Source: Apostichopus japonicus
Taxonomy: Eukaryota > Echinodermata > Holothuroidea > Aspidochirotida > Stichopodidae
Assembly: GCF_037975245.1 (NCBI RefSeq)
Contig: NC_092563.1
Coordinates: 26,786,960 to 26,850,959 of the forward strand
DNA: 64,000 nucleotides
Reading direction: 5' to 3'
Shown here: in pieces, positions 11,091 to 22,518 of the stretch
Numbering within the stretch: the first letter of the stretch is position 1
Layout: every line of letters starts with the position of its first letter
The notes under the pieces: model-generated
What the model saw: the letters and a program-made list of their open reading frames with translations, nothing else
The model's database searches: none
Told to the model about the DNA's origin: nothing
Made by a program: the position numbers and the translations under genes

Positions 11091-12871
11091 TATGGCGGGC
11101 CATCAGTCTCAAATCATGGGAGATCGACTTATACCGATTTAAATCGACATATACCAGTTTCCTTCGACTTATACCAGTTTCCAGCAGCTGAAATCGACTT
11201 CTACCGATTTAAATCGACATATACCAGTTTCATTCTACATATCATCGATTTAAATCGACATATACCAGTTTCATTCTACATATCATCGATTTATTTTACT
11301 TATCATCGATTTAAATCGATGATAAGTAAAATAAATCGATGATATGTCGAAGTAAACTGGTATATGTCGATTTAAATCGATGATATGTCGAAGTAAACTG
11401 GTATATGTCGATTTAAATCGATGATATGTAGAATGAAACTGGTATATGTCAATTTAAATCGACATATACCAGTTTCATTCTACATATCATCGATTTATTT
11501 TACTTATCATCGATTTAAATCGATGATATGTAAAATAAATCGATGATATGTCCATTTAAATCGACATCTACCAGTTTAAATCGATGATATGTCGAATTAA
11601 ATCGGTAGAAGTCAATTTCCGTGGACTTATACCAGTTTCTAGCGTCTCAAATTGACATATACCTATTTAAATCGACATATCATCGATTTAGCTCATTAAC
11701 ATATTCCAAATCCCGATTTCGGTGATGATTAACATGTGGAGATACATCACGTGTAGTCACCTGACAAGGCGGGCAAATAATTGCAAATAAACACGAGCGC
11801 AGTGGAATGCATGATTTGAGCTTGAATACTGTAATTGTTAAACCCCATGGGTATATATTTAGCTACATTAAAACGTAACCTTACATTAGGCCTCACTGCA
11901 GAACAATATCATCTTTGTTTATGGTGTAACTGGAGTAGGTAATTGCATCTGTGTACGTACTGTGGGCCTATTCAGTTGCATGTATATTCCTATACTATAG
12001 CGCCACGTGTTTGAGTAGACAAGCCCAGTTTGCATTGAGATAATTGCACGTCATTGACATATCAGGTTTTTCAGCCGTATTGTTACACCGAAATCGTTTT
12101 GCAAGTAATTGTTCATAATTACCATTGACATAACCATGATGAACACCCTTGCTAGCTTCGTAATTTTGGAACTATTATTAAATTATTCGCCCGCCTTGTC
12201 AGGTGACTACACGTGATGTATCTCCACATGTCAATCATCACCGAAATCGGGATTTGGAATATGTTAATGAGCTAAATCGATGATATGTCGATTTAAATAG
12301 GTATATGTCAATTTGAGACGCTAGAAACTGGTATAAGTCCACGGACATTGACTTCTACCGATTTAATTCGACATATCATCGATTTAAACTGGTAGATGTC
12401 GATTTAAACGGACATATCATCGATTTATTTTACATATCATCGATTTACATCGATGATAAGTAAAATAAATCGATGATATGTAGAATGAAACTGGTATATG
12501 TCGATTTAAATTGACATATACCAGTTTCATTCTACATATCATCGATTTAAATCGACATATACCAGTTTACTTCGACATATCATCGATTTAAATCGACATA
12601 TACCAGTTTACTTCGACATATTATCGATTTATTTTACTTATCATCGATTTAAATCGATGATAAGTAAAATAAATCGATGATATGTAGAATGAAACTGGTA
12701 TATGTCGATTTAAATCGATGATATGTAGAATGAAACTGGTATATGTCGATTTAAATCGGTAGAAGTCGATTTCAGCTGCTGGAAACTGGTATAAGTCGAA
12801 GGAAACTGGTATATATCGATTTAAATCGGTATAAGTCGATCTCCCATGATTTGAGACTGATGGCCCGCCAT
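11091..12871. mobile_element. Foldback transposon with long modular inverted arms
   Basis: The element begins TATGGCGGGCCATCAGTCTC and ends in its inverse. It is flanked by the 8-bp duplication AGGTGAGG (11083-11090 and 12872-12879 within one base). Each arm is about 690 bp and is built of short modules such as CGACATATACCAGTTTC and ATCATCGATTTAAATCGATG; the latter is itself palindromic, so the arms hold nested hairpins. The roughly 400-bp centre (about 11790-12185) has no open frame of note. Structure and 8-bp duplication match the foldback class known in echinoderms as TU elements. That comparison is by architecture only. Confidence 0.85.
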
Positions 12872-13280
12872 AGGTGAGGATGGTATGAGTCCTATAGGTA
12901 CGACATCTGCTCTGACCGCCGAGGGTGGGTTTCCTGGCAGTATTTGAGATTATGGGCTCAGGAGAGCGTTTTATGCTTTAGTCGTAACACGTGGTATGAC
13001 CATGGAGCTATGACAGAGCGGTTTTCGTAAGCGGAAAAAACCCCGAGGTTCAAGGTCAAGTTTCTTGCATGTAGATAAGAAGTATAGATTGACGACCTAG
13101 TTTGTCAGTGCCAAATCTACGTAATTTCCTCCTGTGTAATCCGATATTACGCCAAGTTTGGGTATCCAGGTCAAAATAAAATGGCTTAATGATAGGCGTC
13201 TGTGTTGGCAACAAAGGAACAGAAAGGGGAAAACCCGGATAAATTCATGCCAACTGTCACGTTTACGGAAAATGTTTCGG

Positions 13281-13499
13281 TCAACCGCACTTTTTAAGTT
13301 GTATTAAAAGAGTGAAAGAAGGGTTTCTCGCTTGGGTGCTCATGAAAAACAGGTCTCTGTTAAGACCAGTGTCGTGCGTTCTAAGCTTTAGTATCGATCT
13401 TATTAATTGGTTGTTTCTATTTTGGGATGTTGAAAAGTTACCATAAAAAATGCTGCTATATAGTACGTATTTAATGACACTATGGGGGCATGATACATA
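13281..13499 (-). pseudogene. Penelope-like element C-terminal remnant, tandem copy 2
   Basis: Copy of the remnant at 10570-10788, with the same LRTHDTGLNRDLFF segment. It is cut at 13500 by the complete hAT MITE. Confidence 0.4.
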
Positions 13500-13875
13500 C
13501 AGTGGCGGAGCGTCCATAAAGTCAGGGAGGGCAGATGCCCCCCCCCCCACCGGACTTAAATGGACTACTGGCGCCCTTTTCAGCTTTTACCACTTTTTAC
13601 TTATTCGCGATTATTGACTTTTTTATTGCGCTCTCATCTACCTATATTGAAATTTGTCACATTTTGTTGGCGATGACACCTATTTATTCTTCGTTTATCT
13701 GCAAATTAGCAAGGCCAGGAAAGGGTCATTTCCGGCGATCTAGGAAGTATCTTTACTCAAAAAATTTCTGTACGCTCCGCGCCAACCTGTGGTGGCGCTC
13801 CGAGTAGATAGTGTCGAAAGCGCCCCTACAGACCATTCTCGCCCCCCTTGACCAATACCCCTAGCTCCGCCACTG
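13500..13875 (+). mobile_element. Complete hAT-type MITE, CAGTGGCGGAGC family
   Basis: Ends CAGTGGCGGAGC and GCTCCGCCACTG are perfect inverted repeats. The flanks carry the 8-bp duplication GATACATA (13492-13499 and 13876-13883). The interior has a C run, a GGCGCCC block and an internal ACGCTCCGCGCCAAC / GGTGGCGCTCCG motif. Related copies are at 10789 (cut) and 58953 (decayed). There is no transposase. Confidence 0.9.
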
Positions 13876-13883
13876 GATACATA

Positions 13884-14345
13884 TCAACTCAAAAGTTCGT
13901 CATAACCTAAGTGAATTAGAGTTCGACTTAAGTAAAATGTATTCCACTTAAGTGAAATTGAATTTCACTTAAGTATGTGAAATGTTAAAAACGGCTTGCC
14001 ATATGGACCTGAGGCAGATTTAAACACTGTTAAATTTGTTTGAGCTATACTGACGATTGAAATAATTTGTTATAGCTTATATCATGGAGGTAAAAACAGA
14101 TCTCCATGGTTTAATCCATATGTGTTGGATTACATAGAGTGGGTTTTGAGGAAGGGGCTGCAGTAGGTTAATATTTATACTGATAATCCGCTCTGTGTTT
14201 CTGAGTATTGTTACCTCCCCAACCATGCCCAACCCCCCAACCACCACTCCCCGCCGGCTTGACCAATGTTGAAAATTTGCTGGTCAAACCTACATGCAGT
14301 TTCTACGATGTAGCATTTCATATGAAATACCTCCAATTAAACATC
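13884..14345. other. No gene recognised; small CACTTAAGTG palindromes
   Basis: Between 13900 and 13985 several short inverted copies of CACTTAAGTGAAATT occur. The rest shows nothing recognisable. Confidence 0.5.
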
Positions 14346-14353
14346 ATCTAAAG

Positions 14354-14747
14354 CAGGGTTGTCCAACCTACGGCCCGCGGGCCACAGTCCGGCCCGCCGC
14401 AGGGTTACGTCAGGCCCGCCAGAGATGCTCTACGGTGCGAAACTTTAGTGAGCAGATTTATTGATAACAATTTGAAGCTGTATAATCAATCATTCGAACC
14501 TTCTGGGTCCAAAAAACTGCATACAGGTCAGTTTGTGTGACACTCTCAGCGGAGGAGGGGGGGGGGGGCTGTACTTTATTCATCTGTTTTATCAGGAAGG
14601 AAAATAAATCAGTGCGCTCCGCGCGCAGTGCTCACATTTTGTTGCCTTGGGCTTCGGGCAAAAGATCGAGCGTAGGGTTCATGTGGCCCCCTCCTTCATC
14701 ATAATCATTCCATGTGGCCCTCCTCTGCAAAAGGTTGGGCAACCCTG
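14354..14747 (-). mobile_element. Non-autonomous hAT-type MITE, CAGGGTTG family, copy 2
   Basis: Reverse-oriented relative of 3624-4033. Ends CAGGGTTGTCCAACC and GGTTGGGCAACCCTG. Perfect 8-bp duplication ATCTAAAG (14346-14353 and 14748-14755). No coding capacity. Confidence 0.88.
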
Positions 14748-14755
14748 ATCTAAAG

Positions 14756-15149
14756 CAACCAACACCATAACTTTGGCCGCAAACATATATAGATAACATC
14801 ATTACGTGTCCGAACAATGCACGGTTTGAAATGCCATTGTTGTGGTAATACGATCTAACGACTTAAAATCAACATCCTTATATGAACAAGGTTTTGGGGT
14901 AATCTTAACAAAAGATATTCTCCGTATACAGACTATAGCCAGACTATAGTCTGGCGTTTATATTACAACCAGGAAGTAACCACTTATTGGCTAAGGAATT
15001 GCTTAGTCACACATATTCAGAGCGTTCTTGCGCATAAAAAGAACCCTAGATAGCGGTTATTGGCTAACGCTCAAACTGTTCAGTTTAAGGAATGTCACGG
15101 TTGGGGAAATACCGGTAATGTTTGGGTACTTTACACCTTTAGCCTATAA
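14756..15149. other. No gene recognised
   Basis: Contains a short palindrome around GACTATAGCCAGACTATAGTC near 14930. Otherwise nothing is recognised. Confidence 0.5.
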
Positions 15150-15655
15150 CATTGCATGTAGGACTTAAGTCAAAGTCAAATCCATAGCCAAATCTTATGT
15201 CAAATCCATTATTTGGTCTGGTTCATACAACACCAACCTTAACAATCTTATAATACTTCAAAAGGCAGCCATTCGCCGCATAACACACTCAACCCCACGT
15301 GAGTACACCAGTCCCCAATTTAAGAAACTCAATAAAATTGCACGATCTCAATAAATTTAAGCTAGCATTATTTGTCTACAAGACCTGGAATGGATTTCTA
15401 CCAGCTGCCTTTGACTATTTTTTAACCAGTTACAGAGATGTACATAATCATAACACGAGGCATGCTAATCATGCCCACTTTACTCTCTACAATACCACCA
15501 TTGGAACTTTAAGCCTACAAAACCATGCAACAAAAACATGGAATATTCTAACGAACGATTTAAAGAATAAAAAGTGAGTCACATCCTTTAAGAAGTGGTT
15601 ATGTAAGGAAATAATAGCTAGTGACTGGCTACTACCAAATTATACCTGTATGTAA
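15150..15655 (+). pseudogene. 3' end of a non-LTR retrotransposon reverse transcriptase (Jockey/CR1-like)
   Basis: The plus-strand translation shows the C-terminal region shared by many LINE polymerases. In one frame: ILQKAAIRRITHSTPREYTS and FKKLNKIA. After a frameshift near 15345: FKLALFVYKTWNGFLPAAF, HNHNTRHANH and TKTWNILTNDLKN. The frameshift, stops and lack of upstream domains make it a 5'-truncated dead copy. Clade assignment is by motif memory only. Confidence 0.7.
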
Positions 15656-15681
15656 TTACTATATAAATAATGAACATTTAA

Positions 15682-16485
15682 AGCAGCATTTTGCGTTGGG
15701 TCGCTTTTTTCCACCTTTTTAACATGTGCATCGATTTTTTTACATGTATCAATCATAAAACAGCAAACTAAGATACCATCCAAGTTTCACCCTGTCAAGA
15801 GCGTTAATTAGCGAGTAATTAACGATTTATATCGATAACGAGTAAAAGTGTCCTCGACAAAGTTTTCATATCTCCAAATCTTCTAGTTTGAATTCCACCA
15901 ATCAGTGAATAGTATGTTTATTCATGAGCATTTTGCGTTTGGTCGCCGTTTTCTTCTTTTTTGACATGTCCATCGAGTTTTTTACATACATCAAATCACA
16001 AAACAGCAAATTAAGATATTAGCCAAGTTTTCCCCTGCCAAAAACGTTAATTGGCGAGTATTCCACATACAAAATTAAATCGCATTCAGTTCCCAAACCC
16101 ACTAGTTTGAATTCAACCAATCAGAGATGCAGGTTTAGTTATGAGCCGTTGCTAAAAATAGATTCAAGACTTTGCGTTGGGAGTTGTTATGCAACTCCCT
16201 GGTACAACTGCCATATAGACTGTACACAAATCTAGCGTGGTGTTATATTACGTATCTGTCAATGACGTTCGTAGTGTTTAAATATTCATATTATGGGCGA
16301 GGTTTATTGGGTTCCCAACGGAAAATATCTTGGAGAACAACAACGTTGAAAGTTGCAATTTTTTCGACTTTTATGCCACCATTTGAAGTGAAATATAAAT
16401 AGATAAGCTAGTTATGTATGTCGTTATGGCATAGTGGAGTCAGTGAGGTTGAGAAATATCATAGTCGAGGACGCAAAATGCTGCT
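15682..16485. mobile_element. TTAA-flanked MITE with internal tandem modules
   Basis: Ends AGCAGCATTTTGCGT and its inverse are perfect over 15 bp and are flanked on both sides by TTAA (15678-15681 and 16486-16489). TTAA duplication is characteristic of the piggyBac superfamily. Inside, two roughly 230-245-bp modules starting with the GCATTTTGCG motif (15688 and 15930) are tandem copies at moderate identity, each containing GACATG-type, CAAGTTTCACC-like and GCGTTAATT blocks. The 76-codon frame at 16172 is chance. Confidence 0.72.
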
Positions 16486-16517
16486 TTAAGTTGTATTTAT
16501 ATTAATGTTTATGTGTT

Positions 16518-16541
16518 TATATATATATATATATATATATT
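16518..16541. repeat. (TA)n microsatellite
   Basis: Short TA array downstream of the TTAA-flanked MITE. Confidence 0.85.
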
Positions 16542-16869
16542 CCCCTTTTCTTTTCTTTCTTCAGGGAGTCTTCCACACTGTTAAGCTTTTAAGCTTTATG
16601 GACGACTTCCCTACACTTTGTACTTTTGTGGTAAAACATATTTAAAAAAAAGTAATCATAAGTTTCATTGAATTTTCAGTCTACTCACCAACATATTAGA
16701 CCTTTCTAAGCCCATCAACTTAGAGAAAGCCCGAGAGTGTAATATTAAGGAGGCTATAATGGGTGCATGCAAACGTCTAAAATTCTCACCCAATCCCAAG
16801 CCGTGGTTTCTGCTAAGCTTGGTTGGAAAAAATAGCTTTACAGTCAAATATTGCAGCATCATCTGCATA

Positions 16870-17545
16870 TTGTGAAACAGTGCAGTAAACCCTGTACGTT
16901 AAAACAGGTATACAGTAGAACAATACAATAAAACCATTACAAAACAACATGTACAGTAAAACAGTGCAGTGAACCCTGTACGGTAAAACATGTATAGTAA
17001 AACAATACAATAAAACAATTACAGTAAAACAGTACAATAAAACATGTACAGTAAAACAATACAACAAAACCATTACAAAACAACATGTACAGTAAAACAG
17101 TGCAGTGAACCCTGTACGGTAAAACATATATACAGAAGAACAATACAATAAAACCATTACATTAAAACATGTACAGTAAAACACTACAATAAAACAATTA
17201 CAGTAAAACAGTTAAACAGTACAATAAAACATGTACAGTAAAACAGTAAAATAAAACAGTACAATCAAACATGTACAGTGAAACATGTACAGTAGAACAA
17301 TACAATAAAACATTTACAGTAAAACAAGTACAATAAAACCTTTACAGTAAAACAGTACAATAAAACCTTTACAGTAAATCAAGTACAGTAAACAGTACAA
17401 TAAAACAGTACAATGAAACCTTTGCAATAAAACATTTATAGTAAAACAGTACAATAAAACATGTACAGTAAAACAATTCAATGAAACATTAACAGTGAAA
17501 CATGTACAGTAAAACAGTACAAAGAAACCTTTACAGTAAAACATC
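16870..17545. repeat. Minisatellite of GTACAGTAAAACA-type monomers
   Basis: About 680 bp of degenerate 10-13-bp monomers based on GTACAGTAAAAC and ACAATAAAAC, with occasional higher-order blocks containing GTGCAGTGAACCCTGTACG. Three minus-strand frames across it encode low-complexity VLLYCFTV-like protein and are artefacts of the repeat. Confidence 0.9.
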
Positions 17546-18049
17546 ACGTTTTATTTTCAATTCAATTCAATATAATTTCAATCAATCAATTTTAAAATGC
17601 AACTTTTACAAAGAGATGAGAATAAACATACTGAGAACATCAATATTGACAATAAATAACATGAAAGGGGTATTACATCACAACGAGTAAAACAATAGAG
17701 CAGTATATACAGCGGAAAGATAATCGAATGATTGAGGAGACCTCTATAGAAAACTTGAAGACTGATAGAAGTCCCCGGAGAGGATGGAAAACAAACACAC
17801 GCGCTTTATTTTGATTACGGAAATAGGTTATGTTAAATATGTACTTTGTCAGAATGCGGCCTTTATACTTTTCTTATAGCAATATTATACAGGAAGAGCA
17901 CCAGCTAATCAAAAGTTTTTATTATCAACTTGAAATCCGACCTGGTGTTTGTTCAATGATAAACAATCGATGTTTGTATCCCTATAGCTATCTTACAGAA
18001 TTACCTATCATTCATATAAAAAGCATTTTTGTCGTAAAGATGAACTATA
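17546..18049. other. No gene recognised
   Basis: AT-rich sequence. An 80-codon frame at 17830-18072 has no recognisable domain. Confidence 0.5.
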
Positions 18050-18539
18050 TCAGTACTTTTGTTTCCACATGAAATGGAATAAGAATAAAAGCTTCCCTAG
18101 ACGCTTCCCCTCCCCCACCCTCCCCCACCCTCCCCTCCCCGAAGTGTAATTGGCAATGCTACACTAGCTACTTGAATGTAACAACATTATAACGTCATTA
18201 CGAGTTCGAATCAACTCAAATACTAAAATATAGACATCGCGTCTGTATACCCGATAAGGCACAAACTGAGCCCCCCCCCCCCCACGACCATTTTGGAAGT
18301 TGCAGATCCGGGGGTGCATGGCATTTGGAGGCTCAGTCATGTTGACCCCAAAAATGGTTATAAAGGTAAACGAAAATGGGTTTAGAAAGCCGTCGATGTT
18401 TGACTTGAAGTTATATTTTTTATATCGAATCAGGCATCTGAAATGGTAAGATATTTCATATTTCGGGCCACTTAGGACTTTTGACTTATATAAGTATCTA
18501 CTTCACAAGTCAAGAAAGCAAACAACACTGAAGACGTTC

Positions 18540-19266
18540 CCATTTTGAAGAAGGTTACCATTTACAGTCTCACAAATCTCAAGTTAGAATAAAAATTTAC
18601 TTCCCTTAAAGCAAGTAAACTATAGGGTTTAGTTCTTTTACAAGAATTTAAATCTATTAGGTATGCAAAGGCATCTCAATATCTTACGACTTGTAATGGC
18701 TTTCTGATGTGAGTCGCATAATTCATAATTTTGCTTGCAAAGTGTTGAATTGATGAGTTTCTTAGGTTCGTAGTGATCAGTTTATCACTGTGCTGCCAAT
18801 AGTTCAATTGATGACATTTGATAAATGATCTTTTCGTCATTTTTGAAGCAAAATATGTTGAATTCCATGCTTCTTAGATTTAAGGAATTTGACATTTTGT
18901 TGCAAATTGTTTATATATTAAACGAACAATTAATAATTTTGTTGAAAATTGTTACTATATTAACATATGCACCAATTTGGCAGTTAAAACTTAATTTGTT
19001 TCTGGTGGTGGACCCTAGACTCCCCTACATAGGGGTCGGCTACAATAAACCATCTTGAACAATAGGTTGTGTGTGTGTTGAAGTGAACAATGGTCATCAT
19101 TGCCTTCTGACACAAGAAACCATCAACAGAGGATCGCTTGACATGGAGAAGCTAAACAAGAGCTAAAGTTTCAACAGTCTATCGCAGATTCACTCTCTAT
19201 GGCACTAATATATACTTCTTACCCTACTTTTAAAATTTTAATTATGTACCTATATCCAGCGTCAAA

Positions 19267-19268
<2 letters not shown>
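18540..19268 (+). pseudogene. Decayed duplicate of the gene A/B promoter and first exon
   Basis: Matches 20841-21870, the promoter and 5' untranslated exon of gene A, including GACTCCCCTACATAGGGG and CAACAGAGGATCGCTTGACAT. Two deletions are visible. About 35 bp after GAAGTGAACAATGG removes the TATA box. A further stretch after CGCAGATTCAC removes the first splice donor and the start of intron 1. The copy ends in a TA array, so it should be unable to direct a normal transcript. Confidence 0.7.

Positions 19269-19317
<49 letters not shown>
19269..19317. repeat. (TA)n microsatellite
   Basis: TA array that terminates the decayed promoter copy. Confidence 0.9.
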
Positions 19318-19318
<1 letters not shown>

Positions 19319-19975
19319 TATAAGTATATAAGTACTAAAAAATAATGAACTCGGAATGTGGTATTCTGTACGTACTCCGTGCTAAACTAAAAGGTCGATT
19401 CCAAAACTTTTTTTTTTTTCTTTTTGCGACTTCTAATCACAAAAATATGGAACGGTTTTTGTTCTTTTCTTTGTCCAAAACTATGGATTCCATGGTAACT
19501 CCGATACAAATTTGTAAGTTCAGCGTCCGTATACATGTACTGTTGCGGTTGAATGATAATCGTTCGCCCGAGACGCTATCTTAATGGCTTCACAATTACA
19601 TCCGAGAAAAAGAGTAAATTGTTTGTTCTATTGAAACCAATTCAAATTTCAGCTTTGAGTGGCCATTGATAACCGATATCAAATATGTGATCATGTATTC
19701 CCTTTATTAAGTTGATCAAGGAGAAGCACAAGTGTTTTCACAGGTCTATTATAGAAACTAACGTTTAGTATAATTATGTGGCGTTTTCCTATGTACATAT
19801 AGCTTCGACACGTAAATCTACTATTACAGTCACTGAATAGAAATCGAACGGATTACTGACAGTAACGTCATTTTTATCATCATTATCATTATTATTATCA
19901 TTTTTTAACACCCCTCTCGATTCCATTTATTGATTTCCCCGTCCTCCATCGTTTGGACGTCAAATTATTGACGTC
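19318..19975. other. No gene recognised (left-arm-specific insert)
   Basis: Present only in the left arm. Contains a T run near 19410 and an ATT-rich stretch near 19875-19905. The 79-codon frame at 19345 is not recognisable. Confidence 0.5.
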
Positions 19976-20840
19976 ACAATTGTCGGCCCTTACGAGCTTG
20001 CACTTGTGACTTTAAAGTGACGTACAATTAATCATTTTAATTTATTAAACTGTTTCTCATAATCGGAAATGATGCCCTAACGGCTCTGATGTCATATATA
20101 GAGCAACAGCTTTTCTACCCTTTTTGTTCTAAGTTCATTATTTATTTATCCTTCATTTTGTGATGCTTTGGAAAAAGCTGTGAAAACTTGGTTTTCCAAA
20201 ATATACTTAATTTAAGGATTCATTAAAATGAAATGTATGAAACGATAATTGCTTTTTATTACTGTGAAACTTCATCATAACCATGTAGATATGCCAAGCT
20301 ATTTAAAGCACTGACGAGATACATCGAAACACTTTAAAAGGGTTATATCATTACGAAGGAAAACAAACAAATAAATAAAACAAATAAACCAAATATGCTA
20401 ATATATAGCATTTCCCTCTTCCTTTTGATTAAGTATATGCATACAATTCACAGCAAATGCCAGTGACAAAATAAGTGTTTTGCTTGGGGAATTCCGTAAA
20501 CTTGTGTGATATTGTTGTTGAGAGATGCACAATCTTGTATTTAGCTTTTCGTAGAAAGGTTCTCATTTGCCCTCGGATTTCGTTTACGAGCTATTGTTTG
20601 TAGTATGTGATCTGATGACGTGTATAACGTGCGGTATAGGCTTACCCGCAAAACGTACCGTAACGCATGAATGATCAGCTTCATGGGAAACCCAAGTTTT
20701 GACAGGAAGTCATACGACCATATTTCATAATTCTCAGTATGTATTTGTGTACGATTCCAGGTGAAGCCAACGGTCCCATTTCCAGCTGTATGAGTTGACC
20801 TTGTTACAAGAGCGGTAAAGTCGTAAGGGCCGACAATTGT
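19976..20840. mobile_element. DNA-transposon-like element with 20-bp perfect terminal inverted repeats
   Basis: ACAATTGTCGGCCCTTACGA at the left end is perfectly inverted at 20821-20840. The right terminus coincides with the breakpoint where the second promoter copy (ACCATTTACAG) begins. No target duplication is visible because the two flanks are different sequences. The minus-strand frame at 20541-20846 runs across the terminus and is not a convincing transposase. Confidence 0.6.
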
Positions 20841-21554
20841 CACCATTTACAGTCTCACAAATCTTCAAGTTAGAATAAATATTTACTTCCCTTAAAGCAA
20901 GAAAACTATAGGGTTTAGTTCTTTGACAAGAATTTAAATCTATTAGGTATATGCAAAAGCATCTCAATATTTTACGACTTATGATGGCTTTCTGATGTGA
21001 GTCGTATAATTCATTATTTTGCTAGCAAAATTGTGAATTGACTACATTTCTTAGTTTCTATCACTGTGTGGCCAATAGTTAAATTGATGACATTTGATAA
21101 ATGATTTTTTCGCCGTCATTTTGCAGCCAAAAAAATGTTGAATTTTATGCTTCTTAGAATTAAGAATTTTGACATTTTGTCGTAAATTGTTTCTATATTA
21201 ACCGAACAATTACTAATTTTGTTGAAAATTGTTACTATATTAACATATGGCGTTTAAAAAATTAATTTTGTTTCTGGTGGTGGACCCCAGACTCCCCTAC
21301 ATAGGGGTCGGCCACAATAAACCAAGTGCAGCCACCCAACCCCTCTTCATAAAATCTTTCCAATAGTTGAGGCTATATATATCGATGACCTCATATGCGG
21401 AACCTCTCTCATATAGCCTTTTATCGCCTTATTTTGTGGTTTCACTGTTAGCTCTGGAAACATGTTGCACTTTATTTGCTGTGTCACCATCTTGAGAAAT
21501 AAATAGCCTGGTTTTGTGGTGAAGTGAACAATGGTACAGAATAAGAAGAACATG

Positions 21555-21563
21555 TATATAAGG
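21555..21563 (+). promoter_or_regulatory. TATA box of gene A
   Basis: TATATAAGG lies 25-35 bp upstream of CTTCTGACACAAGACACC, where the conserved transcribed segment probably begins. Gene B has GATATAAGG at the mirrored position (33115-33123). The decayed promoter copy at 18.5-19.2 kb lacks this box. Confidence 0.6.
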
Positions 21564-21587
21564 AGTCGACATTATTGCCTTCTGACA

Positions 21588-21692
21588 CAAGACACCATCA
21601 ACAGAGGATCGCTTGACATCGAGAAGCTAAACAAGAGCTTAAGTTTCAACAATCTTTCGCAGATTCACCGTCAAAAAAAAACAACACACAAG
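21588..21692 (+). other. Probable 5' untranslated exon of gene A
   Basis: Ends ACACACAAG before GTAAGATTTT, a consensus donor. The next acceptor, TTGCATTGCAG at 22503-22513, leaves only TTGCC before the start codon. The start at about 21588 is inferred from TATA spacing. The mirrored exon of gene B is about 32986-33090 (-). Confidence 0.5.
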
Positions 21693-22518
21693 GTAAGATT
21701 TTGACTTCATTTTATATTGATTTTATTTAAGTTGAATTTGACTTTGTTATTATTATTATTATTATCAACATTATTATAATAATTATCTTTTATAAATTTT
21801 TTTCTATGGCACTATTTTATACTTCTTACCCTATGTTTTAAATTTTAATGATGTATTGACTATGTTTAGCGTCAGAATATGAGACTAATTACACATACTT
21901 GCTTAAGTTTTTTCCCAATGTATGTAAAAAGAGATTTTGGAGAAGTCTTGGAACATATCGAAATTGAAAGTATCTTCTTGTTTTTTTTTTTTTTGGTTTT
22001 TTTTTGTGAAGTGAAGTGAATTTGTATACTCAAGGCACCAGAGCGTGTTTCTTTAGTGTAGTATACGTTTCAATTCGCACGTTAATTAAAATCCCATTTA
22101 AGACCGAACCTTAAATATAAGGTGACATAAGACAGAAATTTCTAGATTTTTTTTGATATGTGGTTCTACTGATCTTTTAACGTCTCCTTTGGTTTTCAAA
22201 ATGTTCAATGTATTTATTTCAACCATAAGTCTAGACTGCTCCTTTAAAATAACTTGAACTAATTGGTTGTCTATAGTTTGGTTGAAACAATGTTCCTAAG
22301 CATACTCGTTGGGATAAAGTATTGCTTTTTGAGAATTTGCTTGCATTGAAGTAGGTAGTACGGCTGCTATTATTTATAAATTTATGATATTTTTTTTCTC
22401 TCATGCTATTCATACCTAATGTTATTATAATTAAGTATCAACAGTTTATTATTCGTATCACATTTAGTACTTACTTTGATGGTATACATTGTGTCGCCTG
22501 TTTTGCATTGCAGTTGCC

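Larger units (their letters stand above)
10991..13700. repeat. Tandem duplication unit 2 with foldback insertion
   Basis: Same sequence as 10067-10990 apart from scattered substitutions, but interrupted at its AGGTGAGG site by the 1.78-kb foldback element. Subtracting the insertion and one target copy leaves about 921 bp, which agrees with unit 1. Confidence 0.9.

Noticed and set aside
11085-11342. Plus-strand frame with TYTSF/HRFKS repeats
   Set aside because: Translation of foldback arm modules; the sequence is palindromic and repetitive.
16813-17547. Minus-strand frames rich in VLLYCFTV repeats
   Set aside because: They are translations of the GTACAGTAAAACA minisatellite in several frames.
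20541-20967. Candidate transposase in the 19976-20840 element
   Set aside because: The frames extend past the terminal inverted repeat into promoter sequence and show no catalytic motif.
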